DNA from: Diphasiastrum complanatum
Lineage: Eukaryota; Streptophyta; Lycopodiopsida; Lycopodiales; Lycopodiaceae
Length of the DNA stretch: 64,000 nucleotides
Direction: 5' to 3'
NCBI GenBank assembly: GCA_029204225.1
Contig: CM055094.1
Location: 24,760,541 to 24,824,540 of the forward strand
The stretch's first letter is position 1. Every line of letters begins with the position of its first letter. The notes below the pieces were generated by a model that saw only the letters and a list, made by a program, of their open reading frames with translations, did not search any database and was not told where the DNA came from. Below are positions 22,064-34,820 of the stretch, in pieces. The position numbers and the translations under genes were made by a program.

Positions 22064-22891
22064 TGTGAAAAATTGTCAAAATCTATCTTGGTTATTTTTT
22101 GTGTTTCTAGTTTGTGAGAAGATGTCACATGTGTGGAGCATGTTCCCACATGTAGAAAAAGTAAAAAAAGTTTAGTCATGTTGACTTTAGGGGTATCACA
22201 AAGATTTTGTATCAAGCATCTTGGTGTAGAACTTTGATAGGGCCAATTTTGGCTTTAGAGGTCAAATGGTCAAGTACACATGTTTTGTCATAATTAGGCC
22301 AAAATTCAATTGTGATGTAACTCAAGCTAGTTAGGTTGCTTACACATGTCAAGTTTAGGTTTGATGAGTGATGCACCCTATGTGGTGGCAAAAGTCGAAG
22401 GGTCCAATCATAAGAGAGAGATGTATTGGAAGGGTCCAATCAAAAGTGAGGAATGTTGCATCACACATCCAATAGGATTAGAGAGGCTATGTTTAAGGGT
22501 TCCAATAATAATCAAGCATGGATCTCCATGAGTTTCTATATGTACTTTAATTCTCTTCATTAATGTATGAGAGATCTATGAGTTTTTTGAGTCAATTTGG
22601 AGATTTGCCAATTTTGCTTGTATTGCCTTCTCTCTCTAGATGAGCCAAAAAGTGGTATTTTCTCTCTTTACCCGAAGAGAGGAGCTTTTCGGGATGAGGT
22701 TTATTGCATGGAGTCTTCCACACATGTGAAACACCTTTTGGTAATCAATGAATGCATGTAGAATGCACTTTTTGCCTTAATTCTTGTCATTGATCTTGGA
22801 TTTCAATCAATAGGTGATCTGTAGTGCATGAGCCAAGCTTAGGAGATCAAGTTCACACATTAGGACATTTCCACATGTGTGAATCTTCACA
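22064..22891 (+). repeat. 5' LTR (828 bp) of the Copia element
   Basis: Starts TGTGAA and ends TTCACA, perfect 6-base inverted termini, and ends directly at the primer site. A truncated inverted copy lies at 4500-4767, which independently supports the start. Confidence 0.85.
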
Positions 22892-22904
22892 TGGTATCAG
22901 AGCC
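22892..22904 (+). promoter_or_regulatory. Primer binding site, initiator Met-tRNA
   Basis: TGGTATCAGAGCC immediately follows the LTR. Confidence 0.93.
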
Positions 22905-23649
22905 TACCTAAGCTTTTGATGCATCTATCATCCATAGTTTCAAAAATTTCATGAAAATCAAGATCTAGAGAGTGTTGATTGCATCTCCCATGCTATCTCA
23001 AGGAAATTTGGATCAAGAAGGTTCATTATCATAATGATTGAATCATTTCAGGTACTATACGGAATTCCCTACTCAGGCACATGTGAAGTACAGCCAAGTT
23101 CATTTGGAAAGTTCTCTTCCAAGTTAGATCCAAATTTGGTGCTAGATAGCTTGTTTGAAAGCTAGTTTTGTCTAGTTTTTGTAGCAATTTGTTTTAATCC
23201 ATTTGGTAGAGCCAATCAAAAGCTATAAGCTTTTGAAGAGGGTTAGGTAGGGCACCTAGACCTGTGTGGACACATTTGGTTTGATCATATCTTGCTAGTT
23301 TGACCAAAAAATTCAAGAAGAGGCTTGCCAATGTCATCTATTTGAGATCTAGTCATCATTTTGAGGTCGTAGCCATTTTCTTTCATACAATTGGCTTGTA
23401 TTTGAGTGATTTGTGGATTCTTGGAGTGTTTCACACGTGCCAAAGATAGTTTGATCCAAACTTTGCCTATACTCCATCAATTGATGAGAGGTTGATCTAG
23501 TTTGAGAGAGATTGGTAGAGCTAGTGAGATCCATCTCACATTCTATTGCAAGATCTTACATAGGAGTTGGTAGTACACCTTTCAAGGATCCTATAGTGAG
23601 AGGGAAGCAACATTTTATTGTCTAAAACACAAGGAGTCTTCACTATTAC

Positions 23650-24371
23650 ATGGCATCAATGGGTTCCTTTCTATTGGAATCTAGTGAGAGACTATCTACC
23701 TCCAACTATTCTATTTGGAAGGCTAGAATGGAGTCCATTTTGGTGCTCCAAGATGTGATGAAAATTGTGCTAGGACTTGAGGAGAAGCCTCAAGGGCTCC
23801 AAGAGGTCCAAAAGGACAAAAGGAGAGCTAGGATGCTCTACATATCATAAAGATAAATGTTTCAAATGAATTGTTGTGTGATATTGGCTCATGTACCACA
23901 TCCAAGGAGGCTTGGGACACATTGGAATCCATCTATGGTGGAAAGGTGAAAGCATACTTCACAAAAGACAAGCCAAGAGGAAGGGACAAAGAGCAACATC
24001 AACATTTCATGAAGGACAAGTCAAAGGAGGAGAGTGTTGAAGAGTCATCACAAACATCAACAAGTTGCAAATCCAACAAAAAGTGCTTCCTTTGTGGTAA
24101 GAAGGGGTATTTTGCTTCTAATTGTTTCAAGAAGAGAAATGATGAGAAGGTAGCAAGAGGGGCCATTTGTGGTAAGCTTTTCAAAATTGATGCAAATCCT
24201 TGTGGAAGTGTGGCCAAGAGGAGCTTGGATCATCTCAAGGAGGAGGCAAGTGATCTACCTCAATCTATGTTCCAAGATGGTGAAGCTCATGAAGATAGTG
24301 CTTTGGCAAAAGCACATGGAGAGTTATTGCCAAGGAGGTCTACTTCTCATTTATCTTGTTCATTTGAATGA
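23650..24371 (+). pseudogene. Copia gag with altered zinc knuckle
   Basis: Starts at the ATG at 23650 (MASMGSFLLESSERL), with TSNYSIWKARMESILVLQ of the gag UBN2-like domain. A stop and frameshift follow YIS near 23850. The second piece (23871-24371) has TSKEAWDTLESIYGG, then is joined early to a basic stretch. The nucleocapsid knuckle is CFLCGKKGYFASNCF: the usual His of CX2CX4HX4C is Tyr, which should abolish zinc binding. Compared with the gag at 29124-29959 about 100 codons are missing in the middle. Confidence 0.85.
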
Positions 24372-25009
24372 TTTTATTTCATCATGTAGAAGCAAAGATA
24401 GTGCTATTTCATGTGACTTCTTGCTTGAAGACTTCAATTGGAGGTACCTCTTATCAAAAGTGCTTGATATGAAGGTTGCAATAGTTGATACTTTGGGGAT
24501 CTTTAGATCCATTTTTTTGGCCAATATTTCCTTTGCACATAAGGAGTAAGGAGGATCCAATTTCAATCAAGAGGTTGATGGTAGGATTCTCAAATCTAAC
24601 AAAATTCCAAGTGTATGATGGAGATTTGCCAAGGCTTCAGGAGGAATCTTCTCAACACATGGTTTCAAGGGGATCTTCAAGGGGCAAGGCTAAGTCTTTG
24701 TGGCCCAAAGTTCATGGTAAAGAGAGGCAAGTTTCAGGAGCTATCCACTTTAACATTCTCACTTATGCTTCTCTTTCATTACTTGATGTACCATCTTGCT
24801 TTTATGAGGTTTCTACGTCTCATAGTTGGAGTGAGGTAATGATTGTCTTGTATCATGCCTCTAGTATGGACATATTACTTGTCATTCATGGCTTAGATAT
24901 GTTTCCAAATTACTGAGCAGGCAAGTGGGTGAGTCATCAAGTGTATGCTCTTGGATCTAGTAAGAGCAATAATGAGCTTGTTGCTCATAGTTTGAAAAAT
25001 CATGCTTTT

Positions 25010-25440
25010 ACATGGTTTGAGGCATTTTGTAAACTTCTCTTGAGATTAAGTGAAGCATCCAAAGAGGACACTTACATCCTTGAGAAAGAATTTAGCCTCA
25101 AAAAAATCAAGATTCTATCTGATTTCAAGATTAGATCCATCATGGATAAAGTTCATAGTATGTGGACTAGTTAGGCTAGAATGCTTAATCTTGATAATCA
25201 ACACTTTTGCTCATCTTATGATCTTGATCTCTATGATCTTTGTGATCTTTATGAGGCATGAAAGCCTCTGATTTTCATCATGGTGCAGCCGTCTTCATGC
25301 AAATGGTACTTTCAAATCAAAGATCATCATCAAGCATGGAGGAAGCACATGGATATAGTAGCAAATTGGTGGAATGCTCTTCAAAGGTGTTGGCAAATGA
25401 TTTCTACCAAAGAAATCTTATCATGGATATGGTGAGGGTG
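25010..25440 (+). repeat. Shared module, copy 1
   Basis: Similar to 30400-30860 on the same strand: both carry 'ggcattttgtaa(a/g)ctt', a reading with SLxEIKI..DFKIR.I and H(S/G).W(T/S)S, then NLDN and a Cys/His-containing stretch, and end with 'atcatggat(a/t)tggtga'. Both copies are broken by stops. The original frame is most complete in copy 2. Function is unknown. Confidence 0.65.
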
Positions 25441-27539
25441 CTGCTACGATGGATCCCTTGGCTGATCTACACTTCTTATGCATACCAAAGGTTGGGATGG
25501 ATGAATTGGATAGTTGGGATGCTTCCTTGTATGCTTGTAGATCTCTCTCATGCACGACAAGAGGATGTGGATGTAATATATCCTCCTTTGAGCCGGGGTG
25601 ATGGCACTCATGTCTCATGTACAACATACAATTGGATACGTGCCATGTCTTTTGTGTCTATTGGGATATCACTCTCACCCGAAAAGGACATCCTACTCTA
25701 TAACTCATGCGTGGCACAATATGTAAAACTTTTGTGGTTCTTCTTCTCTTTCCCCTATGGCAGATGTAGTCCTTCACACGAAAGGCAATCATTTTCTTTT
25801 TTCAAAGGGATAGGGAATAGCCTTTCGACATATTCCCTTTACCTGATATGCCAATGGCAAGCATGGCACATTAGTGCATATAGTCGATGGCAACGTAGAT
25901 CATAGAAACAAACAACATACTTAGTGATAGATTTTTGAAAACACCCTTAACCCCAAAAACACATCGTTTGTTCCACCCAAACCCTAAACCAGAATTAAGA
26001 AGTTCATCATGGTTTACTCTCGCCAACGTATTCCAAAGTTTAATGTTGGCAATGTTGTGCAAAGTGGGCATATTGCCCATCAAAATTTCCATTAAGCCTT
26101 CCATAGCTTTATGCTTTGAAATTTTTTTTATGATTCACTTTTGCAGGCACCATTGAGCACAATTTTCCTTTTTTGATGTGTCCTCTACTATTTACATAAT
26201 GCCCTCATGTCCAACAATTTTCCATTATGGGGCTTAATTGTTGGGAATAAGAGGATTATTCCCATAATGCTTGGCATGTGGAAAATGAGGGAAATTATGC
26301 TTATTAATTTCCTCTTAAATGAATGGAAAAAATTGTAATCAATACTTTTTGCCATGTTGAAGCATAACTCCCTACTTAAATGAATGAAAAAAAATGTCAA
26401 TCAACATCTATTGCCCTACTGTAGCATTGCCTTGGTAGTGTCTTTATGTCAAGGGTTTTTAAAGCCTTGGGGCAAGGGCTTTCTAGGTGCAAGGGCCCCT
26501 TTCCTAAGATCAAAAGCCCTTTAGGTCTTGAATGCCTTCTCAGAGTGCTTTATTTAGAGTTTACAACAACTCCTTTTTAAAAAAAAAAACTCCTTGTGTA
26601 GTTACGAATGTGTATGTTTTACTTGAGCAATCATGTGCATAATCCCTAGGCTTTGGAGCTATTTACGCATGGAAAATGTTGGACTTCAAGTTTTGAAATG
26701 TGAAACGATTTCTTTTAAGAACGACCTTTGTGTCATGGAATCATGTAAATAAACCTATACATGATAGTGAAATGAGCCTCAATGCTTTCAAGAAAACTTT
26801 TCAATAAACCTACTAGAAATACACCGAGGTTTTAAAATCATAGCTTTTCTATTTTGCAATTGGTTGGGTTGGGTTGGATAAGAGTTGTAATTGAGAATGA
26901 AGACTTGTATTTCTTTGTACTCCTACTTTTCTTTGTTTGTACTTTTCCTTTTTGTATGTGCTACTTATTTAGTTATGGAACCATCTATGGCTTTAGGAGC
27001 AACGTTCAACTCACGTTATGAGCACATGGGCTTTTTCTACCCATTTACCAGACTCCTTAAAAAGCACAATGTGCATAAACTGATCAAGCCATGAGAAAAA
27101 GTAACATGATTATGTTTTCTTATAGACAATTCGGTTTTTCAAGTGAATCTCATGCAAGAAAGTAGCAATCATCTAATTGTCTGTCTCCCTAATGACATGA
27201 GGTCTAGGTTGGAAATCGTACACAAGCATTTACAGACTACAATCTATAGTAGAGTACTATCCACTAAAGTTCTCCATAATAAAATAATTTATGTTATGAG
27301 AATGCTAGTAAGACACATATGTTCTTAATGAAATACTAGACTAAAGAGATTTAGATTTTCCAAATTACTTATCTAAATTTTCAACTCATTTAAAGATTGT
27401 CACTTACTCATCATCTTAAGGATTGTCACATTTCCTTATAATCCTTTGATTATGATTAAGTATCTACTTATGATCCATCAACCATAAATGTCTATAATCT
27501 TATGATTTGTCACGATATCGACAGGATGTCAAATAACCA
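25441..27539. other. Non-coding or unrecognised stretch
   Basis: Frames at 25258-25905 and 25935-26156 are open for 70-215 codons but carry no motif I recognise and overlap in several phases. From 26.1 to 27.5 kb nothing was identified. Confidence 0.35.
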
Positions 27540-28692
27540 AAGTTGCATCAAAGGTTGTGCACCATTTATGATACTATCACGTATCCAACACATGTTTCAT
27601 TGTAATTCCTTGGCCGCAGTCCTTGGCCGAATTGATGGATTGACATGCTAGAAATAGATCCATTGATGGTGTCATGAAAATACCATGTGATAGTATGACT
27701 GCAAAACACATTGAAAATGAGTGGCCTATATTTCGTACAGAGCCATGACATTTGAGTTTTGGGTTTGCCATTGATCTTCTACTTGGACAACATGGGGAGC
27801 GATGGCCAATGATGCTTGTGAATTACAGCATACCTCCATGGATAGCAATGAAAAAAGGTCATCTTTTACTTGCTCATCATTCCCATTCATTACAAGGTAA
27901 AAAAACATGGATGTCTATTTTAAAACCTACTGTTGAGAAATTGCAAATTCTTTGGAGAGGGATTCATGTGTACGACATTTCACGTCTTATTGGATCTCAA
28001 AAATTTGAATTAAAAGGCATTTTGATGTGGATGATGCACGACTATCGTAGATTGGGTGAGTGTAGCGATTTTCTACTTCGAGATACCATGGTTGTAATAT
28101 ATGTGGAAGTGTTCTCCCTAGATGATATGAAAAACATCTTAGAAAAGTCATATATTCTAATCATCGTAAATATCTTCCATTCGACCATAGTCTTTGTAGA
28201 ACTCGTTTTTGTCGATTAGGAGACAAAGTGGAGGTCCAATTTTCCACCAGAAAGATTAACGAGTAAAGATTGGCTTGAGAATTAAAACAATGCAATGGAG
28301 AATTTCACTCATATTTTATATACTCTCATATTGGAAGACACTACAAATAACTAATCTATTGAATTCAATGCACAACTAAAAAAATGTAGGAGAGTGATTA
28401 TGGAAGTACTTCAATCAGTTAGAAGCTTTGTATGCATGAGTCCTTGAAGAACTAAAAGATTTTGATAGAATGTAACACTTGTGGACTAAAGATGGACAAG
28501 ATTCTAGGGCAAGATCAACTCATGTTCCATGGATTTTATCAAAAGAGGAAAGTATAAATGTAAAGGAAGTTATTTGACATATGCGATCCACTACTAGATA
28601 CAAAAGGTCTATAAAAGGACGACAAATTATTCGGATTGAAATCTCACGATTGGCACAAGATGATACAAGTATATGTATTTAATGCGTTTAAA
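27540..28692 (+). pseudogene. CACTA (En/Spm) transposase relic, tnp2 type
   Basis: The open piece 27752-28219 shows FAIDLLLGQHGERWPMML, PPWIAMKKGHLLLA, TVEKLQILWRGIHVYDIS and KFELKGILMWMMHDY, the diagnostic order of the plant CACTA TPase domain (Transposase_21). Further on, in other frames, come HRKYLPFDH and GDKVEVQFS near 28160-28240, and GLKSHDWHKMIQ at 28633-28670, another hallmark. At least three frameshifts and several stops separate these parts, and the CPVC zinc ligands expected after the HDY box are not seen. CACTA termini were not found. Confidence 0.85.
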
Positions 28693-29123
28693 TAGTGGAG
28701 GAAAGAGGTTTTCTAAGGGAAGATTCGTGGAGGGAGGCAGAAGAGCTCGCTAGTCTCCCATGATGGAGGATAAAGGAATGCGAGCATTCAATAATGTCCT
28801 CTAGGTTCATAAGAGAGAAAATGGTGGAAGAACGATCATGGCAAAGAGTCTTATTCCCCCCAGATAATTGTTTATAATATAAACTGAATGTCGGTTAAAA
28901 GGTTTGACAAGGAAGAGATTGAAGCGAAGGGCAGCAAGTGGGTGGTCAAAAAGGGGAAAAGAGGGGATGGTGCTACAAAATAAACGTCTCGTCCAACTTC
29001 CTTTGTTGGAAAAGTAAAATATGTCAAGTCCGGCAAATGTGTAGAAATAGAAGGTACATAAAGAACTCCATCAAATTTACTTTTCTTGGAAGATCCAAGG
29101 CAAATGGGGATAACGCACTCCTC
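28693..29123. other. Unassigned spacer
   Basis: Contains short open frames on the plus strand without recognisable motifs. May include the remaining 3' part of the CACTA relic. Confidence 0.3.
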
Positions 29124-29959
29124 CTACCTGCATTCAAAATCATTAGCTATGAAGATAGATCTACTAGCACCAAAAGAGGGAGTAAGATGAGAAAATATTC
29201 TTTTGAAACATTCTGAAGCAAAGTGGCCTATCTTGCCACAATAAAAGCACTTGATTTTGTTTTTATCCTTCTTGGTCTTGCCTTTGCTTGAGGATGGAGT
29301 AGAGGATGAGTCTCCATCTTCCTTTAGTTGATCCGTGTTGCCCTTCTTTGCCTTGCATTTTCCTTTGTCTTTGATGAACATTGCTTTGTCACCTTCATCA
29401 TGAAACCCAATATAGCATAAAATTGCACAAGATTAGCATGATCATGATCTAAATCATTCATGATGATTTGGACAAGTACACCCTCCTTTATGCCATGACC
29501 AATGCAAGAAAATTCTCTATTTAAATCTTTTACTCTCATAACAAAAGATTGTGCACTCTCTCCTCTCTTTTGAAAAGATTAAAGGATTTGATTTATAATT
29601 GTCAACACTCTTGTAGTGTTCTTAGACTCATAAATAGATTGAAGGATCTCCCATGCCTTCTTTGCAGAAGTACAACCACCTACTTCCTTCAGCAACTCAT
29701 TAGAGACATTCATCTTCAAGCAGTGTAAGACTATCTTAGACCTTTTCTTGAACTTGGATTCTTCTTGTGGATTTTGAGGCTCCTCCTCACTATCCAAAAC
29801 TATATCCACCAGATTTTGGAGCACTAAAATAGCCTCCATTCTTACTTTCCATAAGTAACAATTGAATGCGTTTAGGATTTCACTAAATTCCAACAAAAAG
29901 CTACTAATAAAAGACATTTTGATGGATGCACAAAAAAGAGCTATTGAATGATTAACCAA
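29124..29959 (-). pseudogene. Copia gag with intact zinc knuckle, frameshifted
   Basis: The start is probably the in-frame Met at about 29917 (MSFISSFLLEFSEIL). It contains YLWKVRMEAILVLQNLVDI, NVSNELLKEVGGCTSAKKAW and LQSIYESK, then a stop near 29579. The next pieces read FVMRVKDLNREFSCIGHG and, in another frame, a Lys/Ser-rich linker with the knuckle CFYCGKIGHFASEC (CX2CX4HX4C complete). Clearly the same family as the gag at 23650, with less internal loss. No LTR or primer site was seen upstream of it (to the right). Confidence 0.87.
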
Positions 29960-30399
29960 ACCCGCCCAAATTAAAGATCCTTTATCAATTTGAAAAGATC
30001 TAAAATGATCTTGACCTTATTGAAAACCAAACACAAAACCAGTGGCTTGAAATTTGATGAAAAATGAACTCTAAAAATCAACTAGATTTGAATCACTCGA
30101 AAGATCAAAATAACCACTCTTAGAACACGTGTTCAAGTGATCAATAATCTTTTAAAAGGCAACTTCTCTGATATATGAACCATTAAACTAGCAATATGGA
30201 TCCCACCTCTATCAACATGTAATTTTCATGTCTTGTGGATAGCAAACAAATGTTTTTTGGCTCCTCTAGGGGGTGTTAAAAATCTACGCACTCTTAATGG
30301 TATGCAATTGGTTATGAATCAATTGGAAAGCAAATGTTTGTTTCACAAGTTTTATGAGGAAAAAAATAATTTGTTCATTCATTATGTGAAGATTTGTAT
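29960..30399. other. Unassigned spacer between inverted gag and module copy 2
   Basis: No motif recognised. It separates a minus-strand gag from a plus-strand module that lies downstream of gag in the other copy, implying a rearrangement. Confidence 0.35.
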
Positions 30400-30860
30400 T
30401 AAATCTTAAAGGCATTTTGTAAGCTTATTATGAGAATAACTGAATCATGCTCAAAGAGACACCGATATCCGTATGCAAATATGTAGCCTCATTGAGCTCG
30501 AAATCACTTTTGATTACAAGATTAGAAAAATCATACATAGTATTAATGGTTTGTGGACTAGTCACTCTAGCATGCAAAATCTTGATAATCTTGGAGAGTG
30601 CATATTTTGTAATCTTTGTGGTCATCATGAGCCAGAGAGACTTCATGTTCTCTTCAAGGAAGAGCATCAATATCAAGGAGGAAAAAGCTTCAAGATCAAG
30701 CATCTTCTCTCAACATGGAATGAATCAATGTCAAAGGTGCTAGGATGGTGCAAAGCTCTCTATCTCATCTTGGAGATAACCAACTTCAAGAAAATTATCA
30801 TGGATTTGGTGATAGTGCACCATCATCAATTTTGTTGGCTGATTTTCGAACTTTTTTAAT
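30400..30860 (+). repeat. Shared module, copy 2, open for 128 codons
   Basis: The frame 30473-30859 reads SLIELEITFDYKIRKIIHS, NGLWTSHSSMQNLDNL, CIFCNLCGHHEPERLHVLF and WCKALYLILEITNFKKIIMD, then stop. The Cys and His cluster resembles a zinc-binding motif but matches no family I know. Copy 1 at 25010-25440 follows a gag of the same Copia family, so this may be a domain encoded by that family. Confidence 0.5.
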
Positions 30861-31199
30861 TGCAAATAATGTATTTATGAAGCCATAATCAACCCTTGAA
30901 GTTATGTATAGTGTGTCATAATTTAATCAAGTTGTTTTTTGGGGTATAAAAATATGCAAAATATAGTTTGATTAAGGCCAAAATACATGTACATAATGTT
31001 ATTCCCACTTATGAAGCATAGGCATAAAGTAGCTTGTACATAATTTACTTGGTCACTTAGCAAGACATAACATGTCATCCAATGATTGAAATTTTAACCT
31101 TTCAATTGTATGTGAAACTAGATTTGATTGTTCATTGTGTTATTGGAAGAATTAATTTTTTTCTCTCTCAATTGATGGCAATTTGCCTCCAAAAACTTG

Positions 31200-31960
31200 A
31201 ATATTCAATACTTTTTAGCACTTCACATGGATAACTTTAGGTGCACGTATATATATTAAACTCCAAATTTAAATTTTTTTTATAGACATGTTTCCATGGT
31301 CATAAAAGATTTTTGAAAGTAGACAACCAGAGAAAGGGATGTAAAAAGCACCTCCAAAAGAGCTGAAACTTTCTAGCACCTTTCAATACTTTTCAGCACT
31401 TGACATGGGTAACTTTAGATGCACATATCTATCCCTACATAACTCCAAATTGAAAAAAAAGTCGACATGTTTCTATGGTCATATAATACTCTTTAAAGTT
31501 GACAAATCATAAAAATACTGTTAAAATCATGGCAAGTATACACTTATATCTGATATTTCCAATTCTAGTGATTTTTATCAACACTTAAAAGGGTAACTTT
31601 GAATGCACGTATGTGTCTCTATAGATCTCCAAATTCATTTTTTTTAATAGACGTGTTTCTATAATCATATAGGAATCTAATGAATAGACATGCTAAAAAT
31701 TGAATGTAAAATTCACAACAATGTAGTCCCATATATGAAAATATCAAAGTTTCATCAATACCTCCACATGTTTGACACATCATAGCTTATGTATAAGTTG
31801 CTCAAAATGAAAGTCTCGAAATTTTTAAACGATAAATCTATATATTAAGAACACACATGTGAAAGGATTTGATGTGATTCATCATAGTTTATGAGATATG
31901 ATTTTTTGAATAAGTGCTTGAAATGCACACTTTTGTGTGCATTTTGTGACGACTCTAATG
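31200..31960. repeat. Dispersed repeat, copy B, with 170-190 bp internal period
   Basis: Matches copy A at 2646-3270. The unit landmark 'taactttag(g/a)tgca' recurs near 31233, 31412 and 31602, each followed after some 60 bases by a '(t/c)tatggtcata'-like box. This copy contains one more unit on its left side than copy A. The final 'gaaatgcacacttttgtgtg' matches the copy A end. Confidence 0.75.
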
Positions 31961-34395
31961 TTAAGAAATTTCTAAATAAATGGACTTTGTGGTTAACTGA
32001 ATAGTTTTGACAAACCTATCTTATTGAAAATTATTAGCAGTCCATTATCAAAAGTCTTAAACAACTTACATTGCCTAAAACAGAAGCACTTCAAGTCATT
32101 ATGTCAATGAAATTCGAACATGTCTTGTATACAAGGATTTTAAATGATCAGTAAAAATAATAAATTTCAATATAAGTTTTGTATATGTTAATATGTTGTT
32201 GATGACATTTATCTAGACAACTTTTGAATCTCGTGTGTTCCTTCCCATGCTCATAAGCGGAAATGAATTCGAAATCTCAAGTTGTTCATTTCAACCATGT
32301 TGAGCTCTTGTATGTACATAACTTTGTTCAATACATGTTTTCTTTTAAGAATATTCTATTTTAAAATTCTTAGTCTTAATTGTTTGTAAGAGCATGCAAG
32401 CAATATCATCATTGAATCGACCTAATGAGGTAAGCCACTTTTAAGCCATTATATCAAGTTATTTGAAAATCACGTACATAGTGCCACAAAAAATCTCCAT
32501 ACACCTATTTACTTACATGTTTATGTGCAATCATAGCATGTAGAACATTGCCAACATTATTCCATCTTAGATTTTTGTCATGTTGTTAAAAACAAGTATG
32601 TCCTCTATTCTTAAACATTCTTTAATACTTTTGATGTGTCTTGAACTACAATAACTCACATGCACCTGAAAGTATTTAATTGCAAAAACCCACATTAGAT
32701 TAATTCGCAAAGTAAATTGCCTAATTGAACTTCATCAAGCATCTCAATGCATAGCAAATTAAGAAATCACATCTTGAATGGCAATTTATCTACACATGAA
32801 TAAAAGATAGAGATGGAACATGTGTGCAAAAGGTCTCCATATTCAATGCATTTAGATTATGCAAAGTTCTATATAAAAACAAGAATTTGGGAAAAAAATA
32901 GCATTCTCAACAATTAGAAGGCTTTGGATGAATTTGCTTCCATGTGCTTTGTAGTATGAAGATAGTTAGGCGTTTGCATTTCTATAAGTCTTGAAATCTG
33001 CAAGCACAAACAATAACACAATTTTTTTTTTTTTTGAATAGAGCTACATTATTTTTAACATAGTTTTCTTAATTCAAAACCTAAGAGAGGTCCAAACCTA
33101 GAAACATTTATAGCATAGAAAATCTGCCCTTAGAACAATAGACATGGTCGCACAGGAACTAAGACAATAAGTGCCACACGAAGATTTGATAACCAAGTAC
33201 AAAAAAAATGAACAACATTGTCCTAGGAGAGTTTTCATTACATTATCCATTGCTATGTAGAATCAAATAACATGGACTCACTCACAATCTAACAAAGGAA
33301 GTAAAGGTATTGATGAACTTACAAAAAGATGGATAAATGGGTAACTCGTCTTCTTCTCAAGTTTGAATTTGGGAAATTGTATCTATATTGAGTTATATTC
33401 CACATACCACGTGGGAAGAGAAATCTAAAGAGCCAATTATAAGCGAAACAACAAAAAGCACTTGTATAGCTGAATTTCAATAAACATAAGTGGATGTAAA
33501 TTATGAAGAACAATGGTACAACTATACTCTATTGCCATGACCATGGACAAGATAATATTTACTGAAAACTCGTTAAACACTTGACACCCTTAGTGGATTA
33601 GGTAGGAAGCAGTACACCTCTGTGATAGCAGGAGGAGGTACGAAGGTAGGTATGAGAGTAGGTAGAGAAGAGAGAGGTGGGGGTGGGGGGCACATGCATA
33701 TTATGTATCCCAAATGCACCCCTAGGATGGGCCTTTGCTTTTGGAAGTTAAGCTTCCTTCAACACATGCATTGTTGTGAGTTTGCATTGTCGCAGTGTGC
33801 CTTGATGGTTTTCATATGAGGTAGATAATAGAGATTTTTTTTTTTTGCATATGAGTTAATGATCTTACTCTAGTGAAGTGAGCTCCTAGATGTTGTGCAA
33901 TACAAAAACCCCAATTTTGAGCTTTTGGGAACGAGGTTCTTGGATGTGTATTTCTAGGTTTGGCTGACTTTCTGGACTAAATTGATTCGACATGGTAGTA
34001 CAATGGTATGATATAAAAAAATGATCATGTAAAGAAAAATTGACTAAAAACTAACAAAAGCATAAACTTCAAGTGTATTCATAGAATAGAGGATAAATGG
34101 AGATAAATGAGCATCTACTAACATCCAATTGAAGAGGTCAAGAAAAGGATGTAATATAAATCACTCTTGCTAACGTTGATGCAATCGAAGTATACTTCAT
34201 AATATGTGAGAAGACGTAGCTGTGTCAAAGCATAGCTATCGAAATTCTTGGTTGGCAATGTATTCTTTGATCACAATGCCCATATGGAATGAGTATCTTG
34301 TCCTATGATCTCGAATCATTTATCATATGGCAACACTTAGAGAAAAAGGATGTGGTATGAGACTACATTTGGGTGTTGGTACTGTAGTGCAACAT
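31961..34395. other. AT-rich spacer without recognised features
   Basis: Includes a T16 run near 33021. Open frames of 60-65 codons (33319-33513, 33622-33819) show no motif. Nothing else seen. Confidence 0.4.
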
Positions 34396-34399
34396 CTCT

Positions 34400-34820
34400 C
34401 GCTCCTTGGAACATCTCTCATACCATATTTGCAACACACCTCTGGCCCTCATCAGATGGTTAATCTTGAAACAACAAATAGTATCTACTTTTAATTGCAT
34501 CTTAGATAGGGTAGCGGAAAATAAAGTGCTCTTCTATCTCATCTTCATCCATGGTGCACAATTGCCAAAACCCATCTTCTTGGGCGAATTTTCTAGAAGT
34601 GATCTATAGCTGATGAGAGATGATACCTTGAGTTGCCCCAAGATTATGTGACAAGTTAGACTCCAAGTACAAAGTTTAGTTAGGTCCCCACCAAGTCCTA
34701 TCTCCAAGAAGTGAGGCCTATAAAGTCTTGCTTGAACCCCAAAGAGCCTAACCAAACTCTCTAAACATATGATTTGTGAATGAACAACCAAATAAAGGAA
34801 TAGGTCCCCCATGGAAGGTG
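34400..34820 (-). pseudogene. LINE C-terminal region fragment
   Basis: The minus strand reads YRPHFLEIGLGGDL, LTCHIILGQLKVSSLISY and CAPWMKMR. HFLEL and the LGQLK(V/F)S box recur in the fragments at 38600-38800 and 60160-60680, which is how the three were linked. This region normally follows RT and carries a Cys-rich motif; only traces remain. Confidence 0.7.

Larger units (their letters stand above)
22064..25440 (+). mobile_element. Copia retrotransposon, gag-only or degraded, 3' LTR missing
   Basis: An LTR, a perfect initiator-Met primer site and a gag in the same orientation define the 5' half. Beyond gag no protease, integrase or RT motif appears. Instead 24.4-25.4 kb has broken frames and a module shared with 30400-30860. 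No matching 3' LTR was found, so the 3' border is uncertain. It may descend from a non-autonomous derivative or have lost pol by deletion. Confidence 0.75.

Noticed and set aside
25258-25905. A 215-codon plus-strand frame
   Set aside because: No motif, no conserved start, and part of it lies in the shared module in a different frame from the better copy at 30473. Treated as chance.
33622-33819. Gly-rich 65-codon frame
   Set aside because: Short and simple in composition with no neighbouring support.
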